Part shown: piece by piece, positions 25,663-32,394 of the stretch
Position numbering within the stretch: position 1 is the stretch's first letter
Layout: each line of letters begins with the position of its first letter
Assembly: GCA_021155915.1 (NCBI GenBank)
Contig: JAJNBE010000027.1
Coordinates: 1 to 32,394 of the forward strand
Direction of reading: 5' to 3'
DNA from: Solimicrobium sp.
Lineage (GTDB): Bacteria; Pseudomonadota; Gammaproteobacteria; Burkholderiales; Burkholderiaceae_D
DNA: 32,394 bases
Program-made: the position numbers and the translations under genes
The notes under the pieces: generated by a model
What the model was told of the DNA's origin: nothing
What the model saw: the letters and a program-made list of their open reading frames with translations, nothing else
Database searches by the model: none

Positions 25663-25678
25663 TGACCGGTTCCTAGGT
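25663..25678 (+). repeat. Third copy of the 16-bp intergenic repeat
   Basis: TGACCGGTTCCTAGGT matches the tandem units at 13032-13063 at 14 of 16 positions. Here it sits in a partial palindrome (TTGACC ... GGTCAA) that covers the stop codon of the minus-strand ATPase gene. Confidence 0.5.
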
Positions 25679-27499
25679 CAACGCCGAGGTCACTTTTAAC
25701 ACTTCATCACAACTAGTCAACCCTTCTAAAATCTTGTAAGCACCAGCAATTCGTAAGGGTTTCATACCGTCTTTTATACTTTGTTCGCGCACGGCGTTCA
25801 GGTCCGTCTCGGGCCGGATTAATTTGGTAAACGCCTGGCTGACAGTAATTAATTCATACAATCCGGTGCGGCCACGGTAGCCGGTTTGACGACATTCCGG
25901 GCAACCCACTGGACGATAGACTTTATCTGGCTTGGGAATAGTCCGACCTTCAGATAACGAATCCCAAATTGGTTCGGCTATTTCAGCGTCTTTGATTTTG
26001 CATAAGGGACATAAAGTGCGCACCAGCCGCTGTGCCAAGATGCCGACCAGAGTAGCTTCTAACAAATAATACGGAACACCTAATTCGAGTAGGCGCATGA
26101 CCGCGGAAGGCGCATCATTAGTATGCAAAGTAGAAAAAACTAAATGCCCGGTTAACGCCGCTTGTATCGCCATTTCGGCGGTCGCTAGATCCCGAATCTC
26201 ACCGACCATAATAATGTCGGGGTCTTGCCGCATTAAGGCACGGACACCGTCGGCGAAAGAAAGGTCAATGCCGTGCTGGACCTGCATTTGATTGAATGAC
26301 GGCTCTACCATTTCGATGGGATCTTCCACTGAACACACATTGACTTCGGAAGTCGCCAACGCTTTTAGTGTGGTATATAACGTCGTAGTCTTTCCGGAAC
26401 CGGTCGGGCCGGTAACTAAAATGATGCCGTGTGGTTTATCGGTCAACTGTTTCCAGCGTAAGGCATCCTCGGTTGGGAAACCCAATTCAGGTAAGGTTTT
26501 AACGATGACCTCAGGATCAAAAATGCGCATGACCATTTTTTCACCAAACGCGGTTGGTAAAGTGGACAGCCGGAGTTCAATCTCCTGACCACCGTTAGTC
26601 CGTGTTTTGATCCGGCCGTCTTGAGGACGACGTTTTTCAATTACATCCATACGCCCCAATAATTTGATGCGTGCGGTCATGGCGATCATTACCGTAACAG
26701 GAACTTGGTATACCTGATGCAAAATACCGTCAATTCGGAAGCGAATCGTAGCGATGGTACGTTTAGGCTCTAAGTGTATATCGGATGCACGCTGCTCGAA
26801 TGCATATTGCCATAGCCAATCGACAATATTGATGATGTGCTGGTCATTGGAGTCTAATTGCTTGTTCGAATTACCGAGTTCAACTAATTGCTCAAAATTA
26901 TTGCGTAATGCAACGTCTTGGCCTTTTGTTTTGCTGGCATTTTTTATCGATTTGGCCAGTGCAAAAAACTGTGCGATGTACTGAGAAATTTCCAACGGAT
27001 TAGCAAGCACTAGTTTTATTTCAAGATGCGTAACTTTAGCAATTTCTATGTGCCATTCTGAATTGCCTGGTTCGCAGGTGGCCACCGTGACGCTCGTTGG
27101 CGTGATTTCTACCGGCAAAATATTAAACCGTGCTGCATAAGTTGCCGACATAACATCAGCGACTTTGGTGAAATCTACTTTAAGCGGGTCAATACGATAG
27201 AACGGAATATTGGTTCGTTTTGCCAGCCATTCTGTTAACCAATCGAGGCTCAAGAGAGCGCCCCTTGACGTCATTGCAGTAAGTTTGCATTGCGCTAAAG
27301 CCGTCAACGGATGCATGCTCATCGGCGCGTTTTTAAAAATAGCTTGCGCTAATGGAAGCTGTGTCTTGGCTGTTTCTTGACTGAGAATACCATCCTGGAT
27401 CAACCAGTTCAAAATTTGTTCAATGTCGAGATGCTTCGTCAACTTTGTTGTTCCTGATATATTTAACATCGCCAACATATCCAAATTATCTACATTCAT
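25673..27499 (-). CDS. GspE/PilB-type secretion or pilus ATPase
   Basis: This cytoplasmic hexameric ATPase powers a type IV pilus or type II secretion pseudopilus. The ATG at 27499 (608 residues) follows the upstream stop by four bases; an ATG at 27529 or earlier starts would overlap that gene. An N-terminal T2SSE-type domain (about 20-150) precedes the motor domain. It shows Walker A GPTGSGKTTT (364-373), the Asp box SVEDPIE (about 390), Walker B DIIMVGEIRD (about 428) and the His box STLHTNDAPS (about 456). A four-Cys zinc site is formed by LCPLC and GCPECR. Both GspE and PilB share these features, so which one it is stays open. No pilC, pilD or gsp partner is in the window. Confidence 0.88.
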   Translation of the reverse strand: MNVDNLDMLAMLNISGTTKLTKHLDIEQILNWLIQDGILSQETAKTQLPLAQAIFKNAPMSMHPLTALAQCKLTAMTSRGALLSLDWLTEWLAKRTNIPFYRIDPLKVDFTKVADVMSATYAARFNILPVEITPTSVTVATCEPGNSEWHIEIAKVTHLEIKLVLANPLEISQYIAQFFALAKSIKNASKTKGQDVALRNNFEQLVELGNSNKQLDSNDQHIINIVDWLWQYAFEQRASDIHLEPKRTIATIRFRIDGILHQVYQVPVTVMIAMTARIKLLGRMDVIEKRRPQDGRIKTRTNGGQEIELRLSTLPTAFGEKMVMRIFDPEVIVKTLPELGFPTEDALRWKQLTDKPHGIILVTGPTGSGKTTTLYTTLKALATSEVNVCSVEDPIEMVEPSFNQMQVQHGIDLSFADGVRALMRQDPDIIMVGEIRDLATAEMAIQAALTGHLVFSTLHTNDAPSAVMRLLELGVPYYLLEATLVGILAQRLVRTLCPLCKIKDAEIAEPIWDSLSEGRTIPKPDKVYRPVGCPECRQTGYRGRTGLYELITVSQAFTKLIRPETDLNAVREQSIKDGMKPLRIAGAYKILEGLTSCDEVLKVTSALT

Positions 27500-27503
27500 C
27501 GAA

Positions 27504-28304
27504 TTAAATTCCCGTTTGTTGAATTCCATTGACCCAGGATTTTGCGGGCAATTTCGTGCGCAGTTTGATTTTTGCAGCGCGTTCATGCAGCGCAGCAAAA
27601 TCGAGACCAATTTTTTTGTTAAATGCGATAGCAATCACATTGCCATCATGAACTTCTGGAAGACAAATTACCTTATTAAAGACAAATCGCATGGCCTTGA
27701 TGTTTTTTGCATAGCTCGGATGATCGCCAAATAAATTGACCGTCATAATTCCTTCCGGTTTCAAACAATTGGCACACTCTCGATAAAATTCGACGCTATC
27801 TAAAACCGGACCGCGTGCGGTAGCGTCGTACAAATCAACTTGCAGCACATCTAGTGTTCGATGGTGACGCTCGTCGCTGACAAATTCTCCAGCGTCCATT
27901 TCCAGAATAGTCAGGCGAGCATCGGAATCGGGCAATTTAAACATGGTTCGGCAAATTTGGATTACTGCCGGATTTAGCTCCACAGCGGTTACCTGGGCAT
28001 CGGGAAAATGTCGATAGCAAAATTTAGTCAGTGCAGCGGTTCCTAAACCAAGTTGCACAATATGCTGCGGGTTTTCAAGGAACAGCATCCAAGCCATCAT
28101 TTGTTGTGCGTATTCCAGTTCAAGCCAGTCCGGCTTTCGGATACGCATCGCTCCCTGCACCCATTCCGTTCCAAAATGAAGGTAGCGGCAGCCATCCATC
28201 TCAGAAATAGTGACCGGCGCGTACTTAACTTTACGTTTAGGTGAATGGCCGACGCCTTGTTTTGAATTCGCTTCAGCCTCGATTGATTTTCGTTTTATCA
28301 GCAT
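27504..28304 (-). CDS. Spermidine-synthase-like protein (SpeE/methyltransferase fold)
   Basis: The protein has 266 residues with a Rossmann-type aminopropyltransferase/methyltransferase core. The nucleotide-binding run is HIVQLGLGTAALTKFC (about residue 83), followed by VTAVELNPAVIQICRTMF with the acidic residue that holds the ribose, and VLQVDLYDATARGPVLDS, which takes the place of the usual catalytic DxxD region. True spermidine synthases have a G-GDG...E motif and D-TDP; here LGLGTA and DLYDA differ, so it is more likely a paralogue of unknown substrate. No Shine-Dalgarno sequence is visible before the ATG. The gene is four bases upstream of the GspE/PilB-type ATPase start, so they are probably one transcript. 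A MITE-like element begins 21 bases before the start codon. Confidence 0.8.
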   Translation of the reverse strand: MLIKRKSIEAEANSKQGVGHSPKRKVKYAPVTISEMDGCRYLHFGTEWVQGAMRIRKPDWLELEYAQQMMAWMLFLENPQHIVQLGLGTAALTKFCYRHFPDAQVTAVELNPAVIQICRTMFKLPDSDARLTILEMDAGEFVSDERHHRTLDVLQVDLYDATARGPVLDSVEFYRECANCLKPEGIMTVNLFGDHPSYAKNIKAMRFVFNKVICLPEVHDGNVIAIAFNKKIGLDFAALHERAAKIKLRTKLPAKSWVNGIQQTGI

Positions 28305-28325
28305 GATATTTTTTAGGAAGTTTAG

Positions 28326-28525
28326 CCGAGATTTTCCATTAGGACGAAGACAAGTGCGCTTCTTTTAGGTTGTTTGGCAAGGAAAAACAACAAGTCCAGC
28401 CAACCTAAAAGAAGTGCAATTGACTTCGTAGCGTTGCCAGGCAATTCGCGATAGAAGTCGTAGTCTGATAGTTAATGTTTATCGGCTACACCACGAAGTT
28501 ATAGCGGTCTAATGGAAAATCTCGG
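28326..28525. mobile_element. MITE-like 200-bp palindromic element
   Basis: The element has perfect 17-bp inverted ends: CCGAGATTTTCCATTAG at 28326-28342 and its reverse complement at 28509-28525. Inside, GCTTCTTTTAGGTTG and CAACCTAAAAGAAG form a second inverted pair around a 28-base loop. There is no coding frame. These are features of a miniature inverted-repeat element moved by a transposase encoded elsewhere. A clear target duplication was not seen. A decayed half copy is at 13193-13244. Confidence 0.75.
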
Positions 28526-28899
28526 TTTTTGAAGAATGATAGGGAGTAAGCCTGCAAAAAGCCAGTAGAAATTTTTGTTTAGTGAATTAGAAGACTTGGG
28601 TCAACGGCACACTGATCAGGACAGCTGCCCCGTTAAAATTTACTTCTCTGATACCTCTGCATCATCTACTGCGCGAGCCAAATTCAGCGTTGCGCGGTGC
28701 TCTCAATAATTGACATGCTCTCTAAACTAATCAATTGACATAGCGCAAACACTACACCGGGCACCGAACTCCGGATTTTTCACAATGAGGCAAAAAAGGT
28801 CGCCTTGCTGACGTTTCTTTTTTCGTAAAGAATGCATCCTTAACTCACGCGTTTTAGTAGCACAACTCATTTATCCGCGCCGTAGGCTGAGCTATCCAG
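28526..28899. other. Gene-poor stretch between the MITE and the nonapeptide-repeat gene
   Basis: No gene or recognised RNA is seen in these 374 bases. Two short copies of CAATTGACAT / AATAATTGACATG lie near 28706 and 28731. The hairpin at 28882-28910 marks the right border. Confidence 0.45.
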
Positions 28900-28910
28900 T
28901 CACAGCCTAC
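28882..28910 (-). terminator. Hairpin overlapping the stop of the nonapeptide-repeat gene
   Basis: GTAGGCTG and CAGCCTAC are perfect partners around a 13-base loop, and the stop codon at 28900-28902 lies inside the loop. No T-run follows on the minus strand, so a classical intrinsic terminator is not assured. Confidence 0.35.
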
Positions 28911-30423
28911 CTAGCAAATTTCCTACGACCTTTATTACGTCCTCTGGAATACCATGAAGAGCAGACTGATTGTCATGGAGGCCTTCGAACAACAACGCAT
29001 ATTTTGGTGCCATTTCTCTCACCTTTTTTGCGTCGGAGGTATCCCTAGAGTACCAATCGTCCCCCTCGAGGTAATCGCGCCTGAACCAGACACGTTTTTT
29101 CGAATACAGCTCTCCCAACTCAAAAGCCGCATGACGATGTGCTAATTGGTACGCTGCCGACAAAAATAACGTGGCAAGGGTGTCGCTCTGCGTGACACCT
29201 TTACCATCACAAAATGCCATCCCCATGGCATAGGCCGCGTCAGCGCGATTACTGTTATTTCTGTCGCAAAATTTATCCAAATTATCGCTAATTATCCTAG
29301 ATTCCGGATAAGAGATCATTTTACCCTGATCAACTTTCACCACGGCCAACTCATGTCGGGCAATGGCGACTGATTTAGGGTGCGAAGCCGTGGCCAAAGC
29401 TCCTGCAACCATGGCATTCGCTATCCCGCCAAATCCGGCATAAGCCGTAGCTCCGTCCTCCATGGCATTCGATGTAGCACCAGATGCGGTTGCACGAGCC
29501 TGGGCCCCCTCCGTCGTGGCATTCGCTGTAGCCCCAGTCGCGGTTGCATGAGCCTGGGCATTCGTCCCCATGGCATTCGCTGTAGCCCCAGATGCGGTTG
29601 CATGAGCCTGGGCGCCATTCCTCGTGGCATTCGCTGTAGCCCCAGATGCGGTTGCATGAGCATGGGCCCCATCCGTCGTGGCATTCGCTTCAGCCCCAGA
29701 TGCGGTTGCATGAGCCTGGGCACCATCCCGCGTGGCATTCGCTTCAGCCCCAGATGCGGTTGCATGAGCCTGGGCACCCGGCCATTTGGCATTCGCTGTA
29801 GCCCCCAATGCGGTTGCATGAGCCTGGGCCCCATTCACCATGGCATTCGCTGTAGCCCCATGTGAGGTTGCATGAGCCTGGGCCCCATTCACCATGGCAT
29901 TTGCTGTAGCCCCAGGTGCGGTTGCATGAGCGCTAGCTCCGCGGGCTGTGGCTTCCGCTTTCGCGTAGCTTTTGGTTGCATAAGCCCTAGCTCCGTTCAC
30001 CGTTGCATTCGCGGTTGCACCTGATACGGTTGCATAAGCCGTAGCATCTGATCCGCAAGCGACGACTGTTGCGTCCCTTCCGATTGCGTCGGCAGTTCCA
30101 TGATGAAACGCCACCATACCTGACTTCACCTGACAATTCTCTAACGTCACGTTTTCCGGAAACATTATTTTCTGACGTGCTCCTAAATTAAACGTAATAT
30201 TTTGGAAGGTCATCGGATACGCCGTAGGAAAAGTACCATTAGCAACGGTCTGCACGAATACATTATCCGCAACAGAGAGCGCTTCATCGTAGCTATCTCC
30301 TATCCAATCCTTTGCCACATAGGCTGACGCGACTGAGATTGGAGGTTCAAAACCAGTATCACCAGTGAGATAAATAGAATAGGTGCGGCCGGTAGCAGGG
30401 TTAGTAATAGGGAAGGAAAGCAT
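28900..30423 (-). CDS. Alanine-rich nonapeptide-repeat protein with Sel1-like region and F-box-like tail (candidate effector)
   Basis: The protein has 507 residues. A TTG at 30450 is in frame, but the ATG at 30423, preceded by TAGAAAGAAAA, is preferred. Residues 1-110 are beta-rich and non-repetitive. Residues about 113-347 are nonapeptide repeats of the form GAQAHATAS / GATANATxx, paired into 18-residue units. The pattern recalls YadA/Hep_Hag-type left-handed beta-roll heads, though there is no signal peptide or membrane anchor. Residues about 394-443 look Sel1-like (AAYAMGMAFCDGKGV, AAFELGELY). The C-terminus, LLFEGLHDNQSALHGIPEDV then IKVVGNLL, resembles the tail of the pentapeptide protein at 2616 and the first helix of an F-box. 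No exact family was recognised; the role is inferred from the layout. Confidence 0.75.
   Translation of the reverse strand: MLSFPITNPATGRTYSIYLTGDTGFEPPISVASAYVAKDWIGDSYDEALSVADNVFVQTVANGTFPTAYPMTFQNITFNLGARQKIMFPENVTLENCQVKSGMVAFHHGTADAIGRDATVVACGSDATAYATVSGATANATVNGARAYATKSYAKAEATARGASAHATAPGATANAMVNGAQAHATSHGATANAMVNGAQAHATALGATANAKWPGAQAHATASGAEANATRDGAQAHATASGAEANATTDGAHAHATASGATANATRNGAQAHATASGATANAMGTNAQAHATATGATANATTEGAQARATASGATSNAMEDGATAYAGFGGIANAMVAGALATASHPKSVAIARHELAVVKVDQGKMISYPESRIISDNLDKFCDRNNSNRADAAYAMGMAFCDGKGVTQSDTLATLFLSAAYQLAHRHAAFELGELYSKKRVWFRRDYLEGDDWYSRDTSDAKKVREMAPKYALLFEGLHDNQSALHGIPEDVIKVVGNLLGRL
29410..30020 (-). repeat. 54-bp tandem repeat array encoding the nonapeptide solenoid
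   Basis: About eleven units of 54 bp are arranged head to tail, each made of two 27-bp halves (plus-strand landmarks GGTTGCATGAGCCTGGGC and GTGGCATTCGCTGTAGCCCC). The outer units are diverged and the inner ones nearly identical. The array is in frame throughout with no spacers, so it is not a CRISPR. Its low complexity also keeps frames open on the opposite strand. Confidence 0.85.
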
Positions 30424-30548
30424 GATCGGTTTTCTTTCTAAATTAATCAACTGTCATAGAATAAAGCACAACGCCGGGCATCGATATTGGGAGTTTCCAC
30501 AGTACGGTAAACACCTACTAATCGTATTTTCCTTGAAAGCAAATGGTT

Positions 30549-30960
30549 TCAAAGCTGGTTTGGAAGCTTCCTAATGATCGCATCAACCGCCTGTTCAGCC
30601 GAGACCTTAGCTGTATCTACTACGATATGATCACGACTTCAGGGATCATACTGACGTTCAATGACGGTTCTCCAGTTGGGCAGAGCATGGTCTGGAAAGT
30701 CTGCGGTTCGGGACTCAACTCTGCGGCGGTGTTTTGCCGTGTCCGTGCAGACCACTTCAATCTCGACTACCTTCACGCGTGCCTCGGCGGCGATATTCCT
30801 CCAGGTATTGCGAGTGATAATTGAAGGATTCACCGAATCGGCAACGACGGTTAACCCCATAAGTAAATTATCTGCTGCGACGGCATATGCGGCAAAGTAG
30901 CCTGAAGGACCGATGTCTGTTTGTTCTCCAAAGGAATCGAATCAACCAGCGATCGCCGTC
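30549..30960 (-). pseudogene. P-loop kinase (AAA/adenylylsulfate-kinase-like) pseudogene
   Basis: On the minus strand a frame reads DIGPSGYFAAYAVAADNLLM, then GLTVVADSVNP, IEVVCTDTAKHRRRVESR and LPNWRTVIERQYDP. It then meets TGA where the family has Trp (usually Y.PWDRDHLVIDT), and continues SRDHIVVDTAKVSAEQAVDAII to a stop at 30549. Upstream of DIGPSG the frame holds a stop near 30943, and the Walker A start (G.PGTGKT) cannot be found. The match is to small predicted ATP-binding kinases of about 170 residues. One nonsense mutation plus loss of the N-terminus makes it inactive. Confidence 0.65.
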
Positions 30961-31187
30961 GCGAAGCTGCACTACCTCCATTTCGTCTTGGCGACACTCC
31001 ACAGCGCACTCAAGCGCCCCAGAATAAAAGTGTGGTCTTGATAAGGGTTATCCGCAATGACAAGAAGCAACCACGCAAATACAATAGCTGGCCGTTGCAC
31101 ATGGTATGAATGCACTTATGCACGCCTTGCGTTGAACAGCCCATAGGCCAGTCCTTAAAAAAATTTCCCGAAAAACGAAAGTAAGCC

Positions 31188-32394
31188 ATGGAATCAGTTA
31201 ACAGCAGAAACAGTTATTACTCCCAACCGAGGTTTGAATCTGCGCAGGCCGAAACCCTGCCTCCGGATAGTGCTGTCATGGCTAAGATATATGAATCCGC
31301 CAAGGCCCCGCCAGAGTTGGCATCGTTGGCTGTGTTAAATACCATTCTCGTTAACTTTGCCGTTCTAAATAAACATGCAACTGTGTTTGGCACTGTGTTC
31401 GGCCATTTTTCATCTCTAATGAATAAAATGCCAGCGAACTTACAAGAAGCAAGTGTGGTGAAAATTAAATCCAATGAGGGCAGGGACAATTCCCCACCAT
31501 CCTCGGACGAAATATCGGCTTTTTTAGAAGAATTAAAAACGTATGGCACAATCGAAATACAGCAAGCCATCGCTACGTATGCTAAATGTGATCCTGCCGC
31601 GCTGTTAACCATTGGCATTAAACGTTACGATAAAAAGATGGCAAGACAGAACCACTTATCGAATGAAGTCTTTCCTAAAATTTCCAACGAGATAGCGTGG
31701 ATTATATACGGCTATCTAAACAATAAATCGTTAGGGGCGATGCGACAGGTTTCGGTATCCGCCAGTCACATGCTTAATAGTTTATGGGAACGGAATATAT
31801 CGGTTAAGCAAGTTGGATTTTTTGGAGCCAGCGAACTTCATGCATTTTACAAAATCCTTGATGTCCCATCTTTAACAATGAGTATTAATGGATTCTCGGG
31901 GAGAGACGTATTCATCGGTATGATTCAGAGTTTGTCTGAAAATGACCGGATAAGAGAAGTCAATTTTACATTGGGGTCTTATCTAAAGTTGACTTTAGAA
32001 GAGATGGCTCAATTAACCAAGCTGACGAAGCTAACTTCACTGAATATTCAGTGCAATAGGCTTCCGAATGGCAGTTGGGTTCATCTAAAGAATCTCACGA
32101 ATCTCACTTCACTGAACATCGGATCTAATGACCTGGGCCCCGAGAGGGTGTCTCACCTAGAAAACCTCACGAATCTTACTTTCCTGAACATCAGTTTTAA
32201 TAACTTGGGGGCCGGCGGTGTGGCTCACATAACGAAATTAACAAGTCTAACTTACCTGGGCATTGGAGACAATCATCTGGGTTACGGGGACGGGGCTCAT
32301 CTGGCAAATTTAACTAATCTAACTTCGCTGGATCTCGGAGGCACTGAGCTCGCCTTCGACGATGCAGTTCACTTGACCAAGCTGACAAAGCTTA
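31188..32394 (+). CDS. F-box-like + leucine-rich-repeat protein, 3' end beyond window (candidate effector)
   Basis: An uninterrupted frame of 402 codons runs from the ATG at 31188 off the window end. Residues 1-160 are non-repetitive and have no signal peptide. Residues about 163-200 match an F-box: FPKISNEIAWIIYGYLNNKS then LGAMRQVSVSASHML, with the hydrophobic spacing of helices 1 and 2. Leucine-rich repeats of about 24 residues start near 256 (LTKLTSLNIQCNRL, LTNLTSLNIGSNDLG, LTNLTFLNISFNNLG, LTSLTYLGIGDNHLG, LTNLTSLDLGGTEL) and are still running at the edge. Several LRRs have the N..L.....V.HL...T.L pattern of bacterial and Dictyostelium-type repeats. The layout parallels the protein at 11246-12862 but with a different LRR type. 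No strong ribosome site was seen. The shorter minus-strand frame at 31217-31618 is its shadow. Confidence 0.8.
   Translation, partial: MESVNSRNSYYSQPRFESAQAETLPPDSAVMAKIYESAKAPPELASLAVLNTILVNFAVLNKHATVFGTVFGHFSSLMNKMPANLQEASVVKIKSNEGRDNSPPSSDEISAFLEELKTYGTIEIQQAIATYAKCDPAALLTIGIKRYDKKMARQNHLSNEVFPKISNEIAWIIYGYLNNKSLGAMRQVSVSASHMLNSLWERNISVKQVGFFGASELHAFYKILDVPSLTMSINGFSGRDVFIGMIQSLSENDRIREVNFTLGSYLKLTLEEMAQLTKLTKLTSLNIQCNRLPNGSWVHLKNLTNLTSLNIGSNDLGPERVSHLENLTNLTFLNISFNNLGAGGVAHITKLTSLTYLGIGDNHLGYGDGAHLANLTNLTSLDLGGTELAFDDAVHLTKLTKL

Noticed and set aside
28882..28910. tRNA-like stem with GTAGGCTG
   Set aside because: Only one stem is present, with no cloverleaf, T-loop or anticodon arm.
29380..29865. 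Plus-strand 161-codon Cys-rich repeat frame
   Set aside because: It is the antisense of the nonapeptide array; periodicity alone keeps it open, and it has no ribosome site.
29410..30020. CRISPR-like regular array
   Set aside because: Units are contiguous with no unique spacers, they encode protein in frame, and there are no cas genes nearby.
30961..31187. Possible coding text on the minus strand (DEMEVVQLRDGDRWLIRF)
   Set aside because: It looks protein-like for about 30 residues but has no start and no recognised family, and it runs into the kinase pseudogene in a different frame.

Overview
The window looks like the chromosome of a gammaproteobacterium that lives with or inside a eukaryotic host, plausibly in or near the Legionellales (Coxiella/Berkiella-like). 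This placement is an inference. It rests on a gammaproteobacterial housekeeping block (pncC, maeB, thiL-pgpA, a GspE/PilB ATPase) set between stretches of large repeat proteins with eukaryotic-like folds (leucine-rich repeats, pentapeptide repeats, Sel1 repeats, F-box-like motifs, an Ulp1-like cysteine protease). No rRNA or tRNA gene was recognised, and no secretion-system gene other than the GspE/PilB ATPase is present.

Layout. Positions 1-2.4 kb hold a Tn3-family transposase cut by the window edge and a 5'-truncated IS5-type transposase. From 2.6 to 5.4 kb, on the minus strand, lie a pentapeptide-repeat protein and an LRR-like/Sel1-like protein. From 5.7 to 7.1 kb is the corpse of a Tn7/Tn5053-type transposon: tniQ, a broken tnsA-like gene and near-identical inverted ends. 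From 7.2 to 10.3 kb is a 1035-residue protein with an Ulp1-like (clan CE) protease domain and nested tandem duplications. From 11.2 to 12.9 kb is a Sel1 + F-box-like + LRR protein. From 13.4 to 18.6 kb are an unrecognised 315-residue protein, an IS fragment, a YaeQ-family protein, an 811-residue protein with internal repeats and a small possible gene.

From 18.76 to 28.3 kb is the core block: pncC and maeB on the minus strand; divergently a membrane-anchored protein and a YeiH/UPF0324 transporter; the overlapping thiL-pgpA pair; then, convergent, a spermidine-synthase-like gene followed by a GspE/PilB-type ATPase. A 200-bp MITE-like palindromic element sits 21 bp upstream of the spermidine-synthase-like start codon. 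After it come an alanine-rich nonapeptide-repeat protein, a P-loop kinase pseudogene, and a second F-box-like + LRR gene that runs off the window end.

The most interesting signal is collective. Five separate proteins (2.6, 4.1, 11.2, 28.9 and 31.2 kb) join a solenoid repeat domain to an LPxE-type F-box-like segment, and two with unrelated solenoids share a similar C-terminal tail. Together with an Ulp1-like protease this suggests a set of secreted effectors aimed at host ubiquitin/SUMO pathways. That is an inference from motifs read by eye; no profile search or structure prediction was run.
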